Shown: piece by piece, positions 8,804 through 17,493 of the stretch
Layout: every line of letters begins with the position of its first letter
Numbering within the stretch: position 1 is the stretch's first letter
Assembly (NCBI GenBank): GCA_902588615.1
Contig: CACIPV010000005.1
Span: 1-63,612 of the forward strand
Length of the DNA stretch: 63,612 nt
Origin: an uncultured Alphaproteobacteria bacterium
GTDB lineage: Bacteria; Pseudomonadota; Alphaproteobacteria; HIMB59
Reading direction: 5' to 3'
Translations under genes and position numbers: made by a program
The notes under the pieces: model-generated
Database searches by the model: none
What the model saw: only the letters and a program-made list of their open reading frames with translations
Told to the model about the DNA's origin: nothing

Positions 8804-9952
8804 TTACTTAAATTTAATATTATTGGTAGAAAGGTCAGATATTTTTTTACAACCCATCAACTTCATATCTCTTTCCAACTCTGTTTTATAAATACTTAAA
8901 GCTTTTTCTACACCTATTTGTCCAGCAGCTGCCAATGCATATAAATAAAGTCTTCCTCCAGCACAAGCTTTAGCTCCCAATGACAAAGCTTTAAGCATAT
9001 GTGTCCCTCTTTGAATACCTCCTTCACAAATTACATCCACTCTATCACCAACTGCCTCAACTATATCAGCTAACTGATCAAAAGGTGATCTTGCACCATC
9101 TAATTGCCTTCCTCCGTGGTTAGAAACGACAATTCCAGTGCATCCAATATCCACTGCTCTTTTTGCATCTTCAACACTCAGTATTCCTTTTAATGCAAAA
9201 TGACCACCCCAACCAGAACATAATTTTTCAGCATCTTTCCAATTCATATCCTGATCTAGCATAGTAGAAAAGTAATTACCAATTGAGATAGCTGTATTAG
9301 TACCCTCTTTTACATAATCTTGAAGGTGTGGAAGTTCAAATTTACCTTTAGTTAAATAATTAATTGCCCATGTTGGTTTAGTAACATAGCTGAATATGCT
9401 TGATAAAGTAAATTTAGGAGGTGATGTAAAACCAGTTCTTATGTCTCTTTCTCTATTGCCGCCAGTTATAGTATCTACAGTCAAAGCCATAACATCGAAA
9501 TTAGCATCTTTTGCTCTTTGAAGAATTGAATTGTTTAATCCCTTATCTTTATGATAATAAAATTGAAACATCTTTGGTGTATCCACGAGGTTTGAGATTT
9601 CCTCTACACTTACTGTAGCCAAAGAAGACACACCAAACATAGTATTAAATTTTTGAGCTGCCTTAGCTACTGCTCTTTCTCCTTCGTAATGAAATATTCT
9701 CTGGAGAGCCGTTGGTGAACAATAAAAAGGTAAATCTATTTTTTTTCCAAAAATAGTTGTAGATAAATCAACATCTTTTACACCTCTTAATACGTTTGGT
9801 ATTAAATCAACATCATCAAAGGCCGATGTATTTCTTCTATATGTTACTTCATCATCTGCAGCACCATCGATATAATGGAATACGGGAGATGGAAGTTTTT
9901 TTTTGGCTAACTTCCTGAAATCTTTAAAATTTAAGCAGTTATCTAATCTCAT
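8804..9952 (-). CDS. FMN-dependent alpha-hydroxy-acid oxidase/dehydrogenase (LldD-like)
   Basis: 382 residues, full length for the family. FMN-binding and catalytic segments are visible: FHYIDGAADDE near 25-35, K255 in FALKGI, and the catalytic base H279 in VSNHGGRQLDGA followed by an Arg. The enzymes oxidise 2-hydroxyacids such as L-lactate, glycolate or mandelate. No membrane segment is obvious apart from the central variable loop (residues 180-215), which in membrane-bound LldD contacts the bilayer. It is monocistronic, with a divergent membrane-protein gene 41 bases from its start. L-lactate is the likely but unproven substrate. Confidence 0.87.
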   Translation of the reverse strand: MRLDNCLNFKDFRKLAKKKLPSPVFHYIDGAADDEVTYRRNTSAFDDVDLIPNVLRGVKDVDLSTTIFGKKIDLPFYCSPTALQRIFHYEGERAVAKAAQKFNTMFGVSSLATVSVEEISNLVDTPKMFQFYYHKDKGLNNSILQRAKDANFDVMALTVDTITGGNRERDIRTGFTSPPKFTLSSIFSYVTKPTWAINYLTKGKFELPHLQDYVKEGTNTAISIGNYFSTMLDQDMNWKDAEKLCSGWGGHFALKGILSVEDAKRAVDIGCTGIVVSNHGGRQLDGARSPFDQLADIVEAVGDRVDVICEGGIQRGTHMLKALSLGAKACAGGRLYLYALAAAGQIGVEKALSIYKTELERDMKLMGCKKISDLSTNNIKFK

Positions 9953-9993
9953 AATAATTTTGCTAAAAAGCCTGTATTTGTTATAAATAACAT

Positions 9994-10380
9994 ATGATTT
10001 TGACCAATACAGGCAAAAAATTTGTTTATTCGGCTATTATTATGATGTTCCTATCCATGGTCCTGCCTTGGGAGTCACTAGAGGAATATACATATTCCGA
10101 GTCAATGGGCTTAACTTTAAACGTTATCCCAGCAATAATTTTTGTTTGTGCAGCAGTAATAGTTGTATTGAAACCCTTAGCTGTACTTTTAAGTAGAATT
10201 GGAACCAATTACATATTTCTATTACTTTGCCTACTCCAAGCAATAATTCTGTACATAGGTATGCAGTATTATCCAGATACATATACGATTGGTTATCTTT
10301 TATTTCCCGCCTCAGTTGTTGTATTTATGTTAGGTGCTATTTACAGCACTAATAGAATAGACGGAACCACTGGTAATTAA
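9994..10380 (+). CDS. four-pass membrane protein of unknown function
   Basis: 128 residues, not recognised. Four hydrophobic segments are visible, roughly at residues 10-25, 42-60, 70-90 and 98-118, with an acidic aromatic loop after the first (EEYTYSES) that would lie in the periplasm. No motif suggests an activity. It starts 41 bases from the divergent hydroxyacid oxidase gene and ends 10 bases before a convergent TauE-type gene. Confidence 0.65.
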   Translation: MILTNTGKKFVYSAIIMMFLSMVLPWESLEEYTYSESMGLTLNVIPAIIFVCAAVIVVLKPLAVLLSRIGTNYIFLLLCLLQAIILYIGMQYYPDTYTIGYLLFPASVVVFMLGAIYSTNRIDGTTGN

Positions 10381-10390
10381 TTCGTTTCAA

Positions 10391-11146
10391 TTACAAAACA
10401 CCATTAATTAAAATTACCCCACTCATCAATAATAACATAATATAAAATAACTTTTTAAATAGTATTTCAGAAACGTATCCTCTAATTATTTTTCCTAAAA
10501 AAAAACCTATTACAACTGGTATGGATACAATTAATGAGGGAATAATAGTGCTCATATCTATAAGCTTTAAAAATATAAAAGAAAAAAATTGCATTAAACT
10601 ATAAAGTAAAAAAGCCAATCCCATAAATTGAACAGTTTTTTCTTTATCATATTTTAGTGATTGTAATAAAAATACAAAAGGCATGGTATAAATACTTGTT
10701 AGACCAATAATAAATCCATTAAAAGATCCTGTTATCGATTGAATTATTGAACTTTTATGATTAGGTATTGAAATAATTCTATTTGATAAAAAAAGTGAAG
10801 AATTGACAAATAGTATAATAGCTATAAATATTAAAATTAAATCCGATTGCAGTATTTTAAGTAAAATTACTCCTGGAATGATGATTAGTGTTGAAAAAAT
10901 TAAAAAAAATTTCGTATCAATAGAAATCTTCCTCAAATTATTTCCATTTATCATTTGAAAAAAACTAGTAATAATTGTTGGTATTATCACAAGAGCTATT
11001 GTTTCTTTTACATCCACGACAAATGAGAGTAAAGAAATTACTACTGTGATTAGTCCAACACCAAGTATACCTTGGGTAATGCCACCAATAAAATATGCTA
11101 ATAAAATATAAAAAAAAGTTAATGTTGGAAGATTACTTAAAATCAC
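10391..11146 (-). CDS. TauE/SafE-family membrane permease
   Basis: 251 residues with 7 to 8 hydrophobic helices. It has the repeated architecture of the TauE/SafE (4-toluene sulfonate uptake/sulfite exporter) family. The family signature near the N-terminus is AYFIGGITQGILGVGLITV (residues 17-35), and a second, weaker repeat (SITGSFNGFIIGLTSIYTMP) follows near 137-156. Members move sulfite, sulfonates or other organic anions. There is no sulfur-metabolism gene beside it, so the cargo is unknown. Confidence 0.85.
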   Translation of the reverse strand: MILSNLPTLTFFYILLAYFIGGITQGILGVGLITVVISLLSFVVDVKETIALVIIPTIITSFFQMINGNNLRKISIDTKFFLIFSTLIIIPGVILLKILQSDLILIFIAIILFVNSSLFLSNRIISIPNHKSSIIQSITGSFNGFIIGLTSIYTMPFVFLLQSLKYDKEKTVQFMGLAFLLYSLMQFFSFIFLKLIDMSTIIPSLIVSIPVVIGFFLGKIIRGYVSEILFKKLFYIMLLLMSGVILINGVL

Positions 11147-11203
11147 TTAAAAACATAACATGAGTGGCCAAAGAATATATCAACTAATAATATAAAATTA
11201 CGA

Positions 11204-11231
11204 TTGATTTAAAAATAACGTAATATATACA
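11204..11231 (+). promoter_or_regulatory. candidate promoter for tRNA-Ser
   Basis: TTGATT (11204-11209), a 16-base spacer and TATACA (11226-11231) lie 20 bases before the mature 5' end of the tRNA. That is the spacing expected if transcription starts near 11238. Confidence 0.4.
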
Positions 11232-11251
11232 TTCTAGACGTTTATGACATC

Positions 11252-11341
11252 GGAAGGATGGCTGAGCGGTTGAAAGCACCGGTCTTGAAAACCGGCAAAG
11301 GGGCAACTCTTTCCTGGGTTCGAATCCCAGTCCTTCCGCCA
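11252..11341 (+). tRNA. tRNA-Ser (anticodon TGA)
   Basis: The acceptor stem GGAAGGA (11252-11258) pairs with TCCTTCC (11331-11337). The anticodon arm closes a 7-base CTTGAAA loop with TGA at 11286-11288, reading UCN Ser codons. A long variable arm (AAAGGGGCAACTCTTT region) marks a class II tRNA. The T arm contains GGTTCGAATCC. The discriminator G is at 11338 and CCA is encoded at 11339-11341. Confidence 0.97.
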
Positions 11342-11404
11342 TTTGATCTATTTTCAATTTTCAAAATGTATAATTATTATTAATTTTATTTTAAAGGAGA
11401 AAAA

Positions 11405-11767
11405 ATGACTGATCGTGTATGTATAAACCTTTCCTATGCTGTACCAAATGATAAAGCTGCTGAAGTTGAAAATATTTTTAGCACCCATGGAAAATGGATG
11501 ACTGAATTTTATTCTGATGGGACAGATCATTTATTAAATGCTTACTTTACTAAAGCACCAGAATTTAAAGACCCTACCGATCCTAGTAAGGGCGAAACTG
11601 GAAACACATTATTTACAATAAATGAACAATTTGCATCTATGGAGAGTGTTCAAAGACATGTCGAAAATGCCAGTAAAAATGATTATTTCCCAGATTTTGC
11701 AAAGTTACTAGATGACTACGGAAAAGTTTTAAGTATGGGTGGTAGTGTATATGTTTCTATAAGATAA
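11405..11767 (+). CDS. conserved small protein, possible dimeric alpha/beta-barrel (ABM-like) fold
   Basis: 120 residues with no signal or membrane segment. The layout is an N-terminal strand (RVCINLSYAVP), an amphipathic helix (KAAEVENIFSTHGKWM), and further strands ending in GGSVYVSIR. That recalls ferredoxin-like stress-responsive or ABM monooxygenase folds, but no diagnostic motif is seen and the activity is unknown. A strong ribosome-binding site (AAGGAG, 11394-11399) lies 5 bases before the ATG, unusual in this window and suggestive of high expression. It follows tRNA-Ser by 63 bases and may use its own promoter or read-through. Confidence 0.65.
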   Translation: MTDRVCINLSYAVPNDKAAEVENIFSTHGKWMTEFYSDGTDHLLNAYFTKAPEFKDPTDPSKGETGNTLFTINEQFASMESVQRHVENASKNDYFPDFAKLLDDYGKVLSMGGSVYVSIR

Positions 11768-11831
11768 AAAGGGAGGAAATAAAAAAAAGGTAGAAATTAA
11801 TTAGTCGAACAGTTTGAATGTCATTTATATG

Positions 11832-12272
11832 TTAAAATTTATCTTTTAAAGTTCTCATTATGTCTAAATGCTCAGTTAAAGCCTCAAAAGATACAGCTAG
11901 TTCATATACAAGAGTGACTAATGCAAATAATACTAAAATAAGATGAATACCAAAACTTATAGCAGAGATGAAGCTGTAATTTAATAACAAAAATAATAAG
12001 CTTGTGCACAATGCTATCCCTCTAAAAAGAGATAAGTAAAGTGTGTAACGTAATAATTTAAGTCTTTTTTCATAATGCAAGATATGAAAAGAATATTCAC
12101 TTTGACTTTTAAATCTTAATTTATCTGTTTCATTGTTAGATCGAGAGTCTCTAATTAATTTTGCAAGAGTTGCATACCTAGCTATAACCAATGTTATATA
12201 AATTGTGCAAGCAAAGAACATTGTCCCTAACATATTACTACTTAATAATATCTCGTGATTTACTATGTCCAT
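11832..12272 (-). CDS. DUF2721-like membrane protein
   Basis: 146 residues. Hydrophobic helices are at about 10-30, 76-96 and 98-125, with a charged cytoplasmic stretch between the first two (ATLAKLIRDSRSNNETDKLRF). The helix followed by a long basic/acidic linker and a tail helix (ELAVSFEALTEHL) resembles DUF2721 proteins, which have no known function. It is the last gene of the leftward run beginning at sdhE, 24 bases after the ABM gene. The assignment is by overall layout and should be held loosely. Confidence 0.6.
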   Translation of the reverse strand: MDIVNHEILLSSNMLGTMFFACTIYITLVIARYATLAKLIRDSRSNNETDKLRFKSQSEYSFHILHYEKRLKLLRYTLYLSLFRGIALCTSLLFLLLNYSFISAISFGIHLILVLFALVTLVYELAVSFEALTEHLDIMRTLKDKF

Positions 12273-12296
12273 TGATAAAAAATAGGTGATATTTAC

Positions 12297-12599
12297 TTAA
12301 ATTACTACCTCAAAACCTTCAAACTGTGGGTGATCCAGATATACTGTTTTATGTTCACCAGCATTTTTATGAGCCATCCTAAAAGCTTCTGATTTAGTCC
12401 AATTAATAAAATCTTGCTTTGACTCCCATTCACTGTGAGATGCATAGAGTGTATATTCTTCATTAGACTCACTTTTTATTAAATTAAATTTTTTAAAACC
12501 AGGAACTTCATTTAAGTGTGTATCTCTATTTTTCCATATTTCTTCAAAATAAGTCTCTTCACCTAATTTGACTTTAAATCGATTCATTGCAATAAACAT
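12297..12599 (-). CDS. antibiotic-biosynthesis-monooxygenase (ABM) domain protein, possible heme-degrading monooxygenase
   Basis: 100 residues. The sequence begins MFIAMNRFKV and contains EEIWKNRDTHLNEVPGF, SHSEWESKQDFINWTKSEAFRMAH and a C-terminal HPQFEGFEVVI. This pattern is characteristic of the IsdG/HmoB-like branch of the ABM family. In IsdG-type enzymes an Asn, Trp and His triad supports heme cleavage; N6, W67 and H76 are plausible counterparts. A role in heme breakdown and iron recovery is inference. It follows the glycine-zipper lipoprotein gene by 13 bases. Confidence 0.8.
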   Translation of the reverse strand: MFIAMNRFKVKLGEETYFEEIWKNRDTHLNEVPGFKKFNLIKSESNEEYTLYASHSEWESKQDFINWTKSEAFRMAHKNAGEHKTVYLDHPQFEGFEVVI

Positions 12600-12612
12600 G
12601 ATTTATTTATGT

Positions 12613-13071
12613 CTATTCAGATATGATAATTCTAGTATTTGTACCAATAGCAATAGTTACTCTGGAACCAATTGGAATTTGTTCTGAGCCAGATTGAACT
12701 ATTGAAATGTCATCATCTGTGTCATCAACATCTACAACATATTGAAATCCTGTGTGATCTCCTAATGATGAACCAGCGACATAACCTACTATTGCTCCAC
12801 CAATGGTTCCGACCACAGCAGCAGCATCTCTACAATCATCATCAAAAATACCCTCTCCACATCCTACGACAAAACCTACTAAACCTCCTGTAAGAGCGCC
12901 TAATCCAGAGCTTTCACCAGTAATTTTGACAGGCTCAGCTGCAACGAGAGTTCCATATTTAACTGTGTTAACTTTTTGGGTGTCAGATTTTTTTACCCCA
13001 GTATTAAAACCACCACATGCTGTTATCAATGTGAATAAAAATAAAAAAGATAATTTAGGCAGGCCTATCAT
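12613..13071 (-). CDS. glycine-zipper outer-membrane lipoprotein (SlyB-like)
   Basis: The chosen start is the ATG at 13071, giving 152 residues that begin MIGLPKLSFLFLFTLITACGG. This is a lipoprotein signal with a lipobox ending LITAC. An upstream in-frame ATG (13143) would put 24 extra residues inside the preceding gene and spoil the signal. The middle contains two Gly-rich hydrophobic zippers (GLGALTGGLVGFVVGCG and AAVVGTIGGAIVGYVAGSS) flanking an acidic Cys-containing loop, then a beta-rich tail (GSRVTIAIG). SlyB and Pcp relatives stabilise the envelope. It overlaps the 2OG-oxygenase gene by 17 bases. Confidence 0.78.
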   Translation of the reverse strand: MIGLPKLSFLFLFTLITACGGFNTGVKKSDTQKVNTVKYGTLVAAEPVKITGESSGLGALTGGLVGFVVGCGEGIFDDDCRDAAAVVGTIGGAIVGYVAGSSLGDHTGFQYVVDVDDTDDDISIVQSGSEQIPIGSRVTIAIGTNTRIIISE

Positions 13072-14038
13072 ATTCAACAAATTTTTTAAGCGAATTGGTG
13101 AGAAAATTTTCATAATTATCAATATTATAATTGATATTTTCATAAATATCCAAATGTTTTGGGTCTAGAATGAAATCATAAGAGGGTTCAAAAAAGAAAG
13201 GTATTGAAATACGCTCCTCCTGATTAAAAAGAACTCTGTGATTAGTTGCTTTCATTTGACCATTTGTTAAATACTCTAAAGCTAAACCTGTATTAATTAC
13301 AAAAGCATTTGGATCATGAGGAACATCGTACCAATCCAATGAATGTCTATTTTGTACTTGTAGGCCACCTTTTTTATCTTGATATAAAATAGTCATTATC
13401 CCACTATCTACATGGGTTTCACAACCTAAAGCAACACCGTCTTGTGAAGAGACTTCAACAGGTTTTTCTTGTTTGGGATAGTAATTAAATCTCAGAGTTG
13501 ACAATGTTTTAGGTCTTTGAAAAGCCTTTTCAGCTAGTGATAAATCTGAAGAAAATGAAAATATAATAGATTTAAATATTGTTATTCCCAAATTATGAAG
13601 GTCATCAAAATAATTATTTATCGTAATTTGCCAGTCTGGATCTAGAAAAGACATATCATGATTAACTTCAAATTTTTCCTTCTTTAACAAATCAACCATA
13701 TTTTGCTTTAAAAGTGGATCTCCTATATCTAAACCCTCTTTACCATTTACAGAACTAGGAAAATAACCTCTATAAACTGTGTTTGTATTGGGATTCCATT
13801 TTTTTGGTGCAATTTTAAGTTTCTCTTCCTCATTTAAATAAAAAAATTTTCTACAAGTCTTTAAAAGATTATCAATTTTTGAAAATGGAATACCATGATT
13901 TGTAACTGTAAAAAAACCAATTTCTTCAGATGCTTTTTTAATATTATTTGATACTTGTATAGCAGCATCACTATTAAGATCTTTATTAATAATATCCGCT
14001 AAATCTATATTTGGAATATAATTACTCTGCATCACCAA
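13055..14038 (-). CDS. 2-oxoglutarate/Fe(II)-dependent dioxygenase, isopenicillin N synthase-like
   Basis: 327 residues with a DIOX_N N-terminal domain (IKKASEEIGFFTVTNHGIP, residues 33-51) and a catalytic jelly roll. The Fe(II) triad is H209-x-D211 and H267, and the 2OG- or substrate-carboxylate-binding pair R276-x-S278 is intact. YRGYFP near residue 90 is typical of the bacterial IPNS-like branch. Such enzymes hydroxylate or desaturate small molecules; the substrate is unknown. It sits in the sdhE-mfd operon, overlapping the 64-residue ORF and the lipoprotein by 17 bases each. ATG codons at 14038 and 14032 are both possible. Confidence 0.85.
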   Translation of the reverse strand: MVMQSNYIPNIDLADIINKDLNSDAAIQVSNNIKKASEEIGFFTVTNHGIPFSKIDNLLKTCRKFFYLNEEEKLKIAPKKWNPNTNTVYRGYFPSSVNGKEGLDIGDPLLKQNMVDLLKKEKFEVNHDMSFLDPDWQITINNYFDDLHNLGITIFKSIIFSFSSDLSLAEKAFQRPKTLSTLRFNYYPKQEKPVEVSSQDGVALGCETHVDSGIMTILYQDKKGGLQVQNRHSLDWYDVPHDPNAFVINTGLALEYLTNGQMKATNHRVLFNQEERISIPFFFEPSYDFILDPKHLDIYENINYNIDNYENFLTNSLKKFVEYDRPA

Positions 14039-14216
14039 TTTTAAAATATAGTTTTTTGATATATTTCTGTTTCCTTTTTATAGGAAGTTCATAAAATTCA
14101 TCTATTGAAATAGGTTCACCTATTTTTTTTTGATTTTCAGTAAGTTCGGCTATTATAGACTCATAATAGTTTGCCCACTCTGCATTAGTTTTTGGGAGTT
14201 GTTGATCTTCCATCAT
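14022..14216 (-). CDS. 64-residue hypothetical protein between mfd and the 2OG oxygenase
   Basis: Not recognised. The protein is hydrophilic and probably helical (ANYYESIIAELTENQKKI; IKRKQKYIKKLYFKIGDAE), acidic in its first half and strongly basic near residues 48-58. No signal or Cys. It is translationally coupled to mfd by an ATGA overlap and overlaps the next gene by 17 bases, which supports it as real coding sequence. It may serve the 2OG oxygenase or be unrelated; no function is proposed. Confidence 0.55.
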   Translation of the reverse strand: MMEDQQLPKTNAEWANYYESIIAELTENQKKIGEPISIDEFYELPIKRKQKYIKKLYFKIGDAE

Positions 14217-17200
14217 TTTAATCCTAACTTTTTATAGAATAGATTTATAGTGTAAAATAAGTCCTTACTGTCATTATTTTTGATCTGAATAGAACTAGAA
14301 CTTTGCATTTTGATAATATTTTCTTGTGCCATTTGAATTAAATCATCTAGTATTTTTTGACTTGCTTTTTTAAAAGTAATATCAATAAAATTTCTTTTTA
14401 TATTTATTTTTGAAATACCAAGGGTAAGAGATTTAATTTTAATAGTTAGTAAATTAAATAAATTAGTTACTTCAACTGGGTAATTACCATATCGATCATA
14501 TATCTCATCTAAAACATTCTTAAGCTCTTGAATATTCTTTGAATTAGTAAATTTACGATAAATAATCAATCTAGAAATATCATCAGATATGTAATTCTTT
14601 GGAATGTAATACTCAAAAAATGCATCAAATTCAAATTCATCATAATCATCTTCAATTTCTGCATTATTATTTTTTTGTCTTTCCACCTCATCTTTTAACA
14701 TACTTTGGTAAAGCTCTATTCCAATATCTTTCACATGACCACTTTGCTCATCACCAAGTAAATTACCTGCGCCTCTTATTTCTAAATCCTCATTAGCTAA
14801 CTGAAAATTTGATCCTAGATTTTCATAATTAGCTAAAACTTGAAGTTTCTTTAGAGCTGTTTTATTGATTAATTTTTCACTATCATGAAATAAATAGGCG
14901 TATGCTCTTTTATTTGAACGACCTACCCTACCTCGTAATTGATATAATTGAGATAAACCAAATAAATTAGAATTAAATATTATTAGTGTGTTTGCATTTT
15001 TAATATCTATTCCAGACTCAATAATATTTGTAGAAATAAGGCACTGTATCTCACCTTTTGTAAAAGATATGAACACATTCTCAATATCTTTTTCTTTCAT
15101 TTTACTATGACCTACTCCATAAGAAAGATCTATATTTAATTTTTTAATTTCATTTTCGACAAAAGGAATATGGCTTATTCTTGGTACAACAATAAAAATT
15201 TGTCCATTCCTCTCTAATTCATTCTTTATTGCTGAAATAAGGGCAACAGACTCATATTTTTGAACATAAGTTCTTATACTAATTCTATTTGATGGAGGTG
15301 TTCCGATAATACTTAAATCTTTTAAGCCTAATAAAGACATCTGAAGAGTTCTAGGAATAGGTGTGGCAGACAATGAAAATAAATGAATAGTTGGGTATTT
15401 GTTGATCAAATATTCCTTTTGATCGACACCAAATTTTTGTTCTTCATCTATTATCAGTGTGCCTAAATTATTAAATTCTATGTCTTTTTTAAAAAGACTA
15501 TGTGTTGCAATAAGAATTTGAATATCACCTGACTTTAATGAAATTAAAATTTCTTTTTTTTCCTTTGACGAAGTAAATCTAGATAGACATGCAACCTTAA
15601 TGTTAAAAATTGAAAACCTCTCACTAAATGTATTAGTGTGTTGCATTGCTAGTAATGTGGTGGGAACGACTATTACAAATTGAAAACCTGATAAATATGT
15701 TGCACATGCAATTCTTAAAGCCACTTCAGTTTTACCAAATCCTACATCGCCGCATATAAGGCGATTAGATGGTTTATCTTGTTTTAAATCATTTAAAGAT
15801 TGTTCAATTGAGTTTAATTGGTCCTCAGTCTCAACAAACGGAAATTGTTGATTAAATTTCTCAAGATCAGAATTATTATATTGAAACTCTTTGATGTTTA
15901 TAGTGGATCTCTTTGCTGCATTTTTTAAAAGTTTATTAGCTAGAAAACGAATTTTCTTCTTAACTGAAGATTTTCTTAAAATCCAATCATTCGTGCCTAA
16001 TTTATCAAGAAGTAGATTATTATCATCAAACCCATATCTTGAAATATAGTTTAAATTTTCAATTGGTAGTAAAAGCTTGTCGTTGCCGCGGTAAATTAAT
16101 CTAATAAACTCCCTAATTCGATTATTAATTTCAATATTATCAATGGATATAAATCTACCAATACCATGCTTTTGATGAACAACTGCATCTCCTAATGAAA
16201 GATCATTAAAATTGATTATAGTGTCTAAATTCGTTTTTTTCGTAGTATGAGTGTTTTTATTGAGGTGTACGATTCCATCAAATAGATAGTCTTTTGAGAT
16301 TAAAGATTTATAGAAATATAAATTATTACCATAATTCGGTTCAATATTTTTCTTTTGATGAAATTCTTTTTCTATTGAGGAGGAATTTTTTCCACTATGA
16401 AAATATATTTTATTACTCATTTTAGAAAATTCATCTAAAGAAGTATTTGATGTAATTTTTAAAGATTTAGGAGAGCTAGATAATATATTTGTAAATTTAA
16501 AATTTTCTATTTTGTTATCTTCTAAATAATAATTTGAAAAAGGGATCTCAGGTTGGACTTGATCAAAAATTGTTTTAAGAAAATTTAGTTTCTCTTTTAA
16601 TATTATGTCACTTCTATTAATTGTATAAATGGAATATCCCATAACGATATCCTCAAAATAACTATCTTTATTACTTGGCTCTAATAACTCAATATTAGGG
16701 TTAAATATATTAATACTCTCTTTCTCATCTTTAAAAGTAAGTTGTGTTTGAGGATTGAATTCTTTTATTGTTTCAATCACATTATCAAAGAATGAAATTC
16801 TATAAGGATTATTATTACTGTTATAAATATCTAAAATATCCCCTCTTAGTGAAAATTCGAGTTTATTATAAGCATTTGCTTGGTTTGAATGATTAAATTC
16901 AACTAATTTTTCTAAAATTGTATTAGCTTCAATAGTTTGGTTTTTAGTTAATGTTAAAAAATGATCAGCATCTTTATTTATTTGAAATTTTTTTAAAAGA
17001 TTATTGCAAGTTATTATTATTATATCATTATGATTTAATGTTAGTAATTTTTCTGACCTATCAAGTAAGATGTCAGATGATGAGCTTTCAGAACTGAATG
17101 GTAAAGAGTCATGTGCTGGAAAATAACATATTTTCTTATGGGAATAATGTATATTTAGAATATTTTCATAGTCTAGAGCTATCTTATCATCTTCACATAA

Positions 17201-17242
17201 TAAAATTGATTTATTGCCAAATTTAGAAATAGGATTTTCCAA
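14213..17242 (-). CDS. mfd: transcription-repair coupling factor
   Basis: 1009 residues, shorter than the usual 1130-1180. Order: UvrB-homology module with FPAHDSLPFSSE near residue 42, an RNA-polymerase-interacting domain around LGDAVVHQKHGIGRFISID (near 350), then the RecG-like translocase with Walker A GDVGFGKTEVA, DEEQKFG and the QLRGRVGRSNKRAYAYLF motif, and a C-terminal TRCF domain. It removes RNA polymerase stalled at lesions and recruits UvrA. It starts 2 bases after sdhE and overlaps the next ORF by 4 bases. The reduction seems spread over linkers, with no frameshift seen. Confidence 0.97.
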   Translation of the reverse strand: MENPISKFGNKSILLCEDDKIALDYENILNIHYSHKKICYFPAHDSLPFSSESSSSDILLDRSEKLLTLNHNDIIIITCNNLLKKFQINKDADHFLTLTKNQTIEANTILEKLVEFNHSNQANAYNKLEFSLRGDILDIYNSNNNPYRISFFDNVIETIKEFNPQTQLTFKDEKESINIFNPNIELLEPSNKDSYFEDIVMGYSIYTINRSDIILKEKLNFLKTIFDQVQPEIPFSNYYLEDNKIENFKFTNILSSSPKSLKITSNTSLDEFSKMSNKIYFHSGKNSSSIEKEFHQKKNIEPNYGNNLYFYKSLISKDYLFDGIVHLNKNTHTTKKTNLDTIINFNDLSLGDAVVHQKHGIGRFISIDNIEINNRIREFIRLIYRGNDKLLLPIENLNYISRYGFDDNNLLLDKLGTNDWILRKSSVKKKIRFLANKLLKNAAKRSTINIKEFQYNNSDLEKFNQQFPFVETEDQLNSIEQSLNDLKQDKPSNRLICGDVGFGKTEVALRIACATYLSGFQFVIVVPTTLLAMQHTNTFSERFSIFNIKVACLSRFTSSKEKKEILISLKSGDIQILIATHSLFKKDIEFNNLGTLIIDEEQKFGVDQKEYLINKYPTIHLFSLSATPIPRTLQMSLLGLKDLSIIGTPPSNRISIRTYVQKYESVALISAIKNELERNGQIFIVVPRISHIPFVENEIKKLNIDLSYGVGHSKMKEKDIENVFISFTKGEIQCLISTNIIESGIDIKNANTLIIFNSNLFGLSQLYQLRGRVGRSNKRAYAYLFHDSEKLINKTALKKLQVLANYENLGSNFQLANEDLEIRGAGNLLGDEQSGHVKDIGIELYQSMLKDEVERQKNNNAEIEDDYDEFEFDAFFEYYIPKNYISDDISRLIIYRKFTNSKNIQELKNVLDEIYDRYGNYPVEVTNLFNLLTIKIKSLTLGISKINIKRNFIDITFKKASQKILDDLIQMAQENIIKMQSSSSIQIKNNDSKDLFYTINLFYKKLGLK

Positions 17243-17244
17243 TA

Positions 17245-17493
17245 TTATTTTGATAAATTTATAATTTTAAGGTACTTAATTCTATCTTCTTTGAAAGACT
17301 CATTAAAAAATACATCAAATATGTATTGTGTTTCATTCTTTAATAAATCATCTAATTGATCAATTAGAGCCTCATCATTAGAGTTTACAAGTTTTGAATA
17401 AATTCTCTCAAAAATTACATCTAATTCTTTTATACCTAATGTTTGACATCGATATTTTATTTTTTTTAATTTATCTTTGTAGTTATTATTCAT
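17245..17493 (-). CDS. sdhE: succinate dehydrogenase flavinylation factor SdhE
   Basis: From the ATG at 17493 the protein has 82 residues, the usual size. The segment KIKYRCQTLGIKELDVIFER corresponds to the SdhE region containing the RGxxE flavinylation motif, here LGIKE, so Arg is replaced by Leu while Gly and Glu remain. It then has FDVFF where relatives have a conserved Tyr/Trp. SdhE helps attach FAD covalently to SdhA. The position upstream of mfd and opposite recG is typical in alphaproteobacteria. Its start codon shares the palindrome CATG with the recG start. Confidence 0.83.
   Translation of the reverse strand: MNNNYKDKLKKIKYRCQTLGIKELDVIFERIYSKLVNSNDEALIDQLDDLLKNETQYIFDVFFNESFKEDRIKYLKIINLSK

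Noticed and set aside
11252..11341. Integration site next to tRNA-Ser
   Set aside because: No integrase, no direct repeat of the tRNA 3' end and no change in gene style downstream.
13072..13143. Longer start for the glycine-zipper lipoprotein
   Set aside because: It would lie inside the 2OG-oxygenase gene and place 24 residues before a complete lipoprotein signal.
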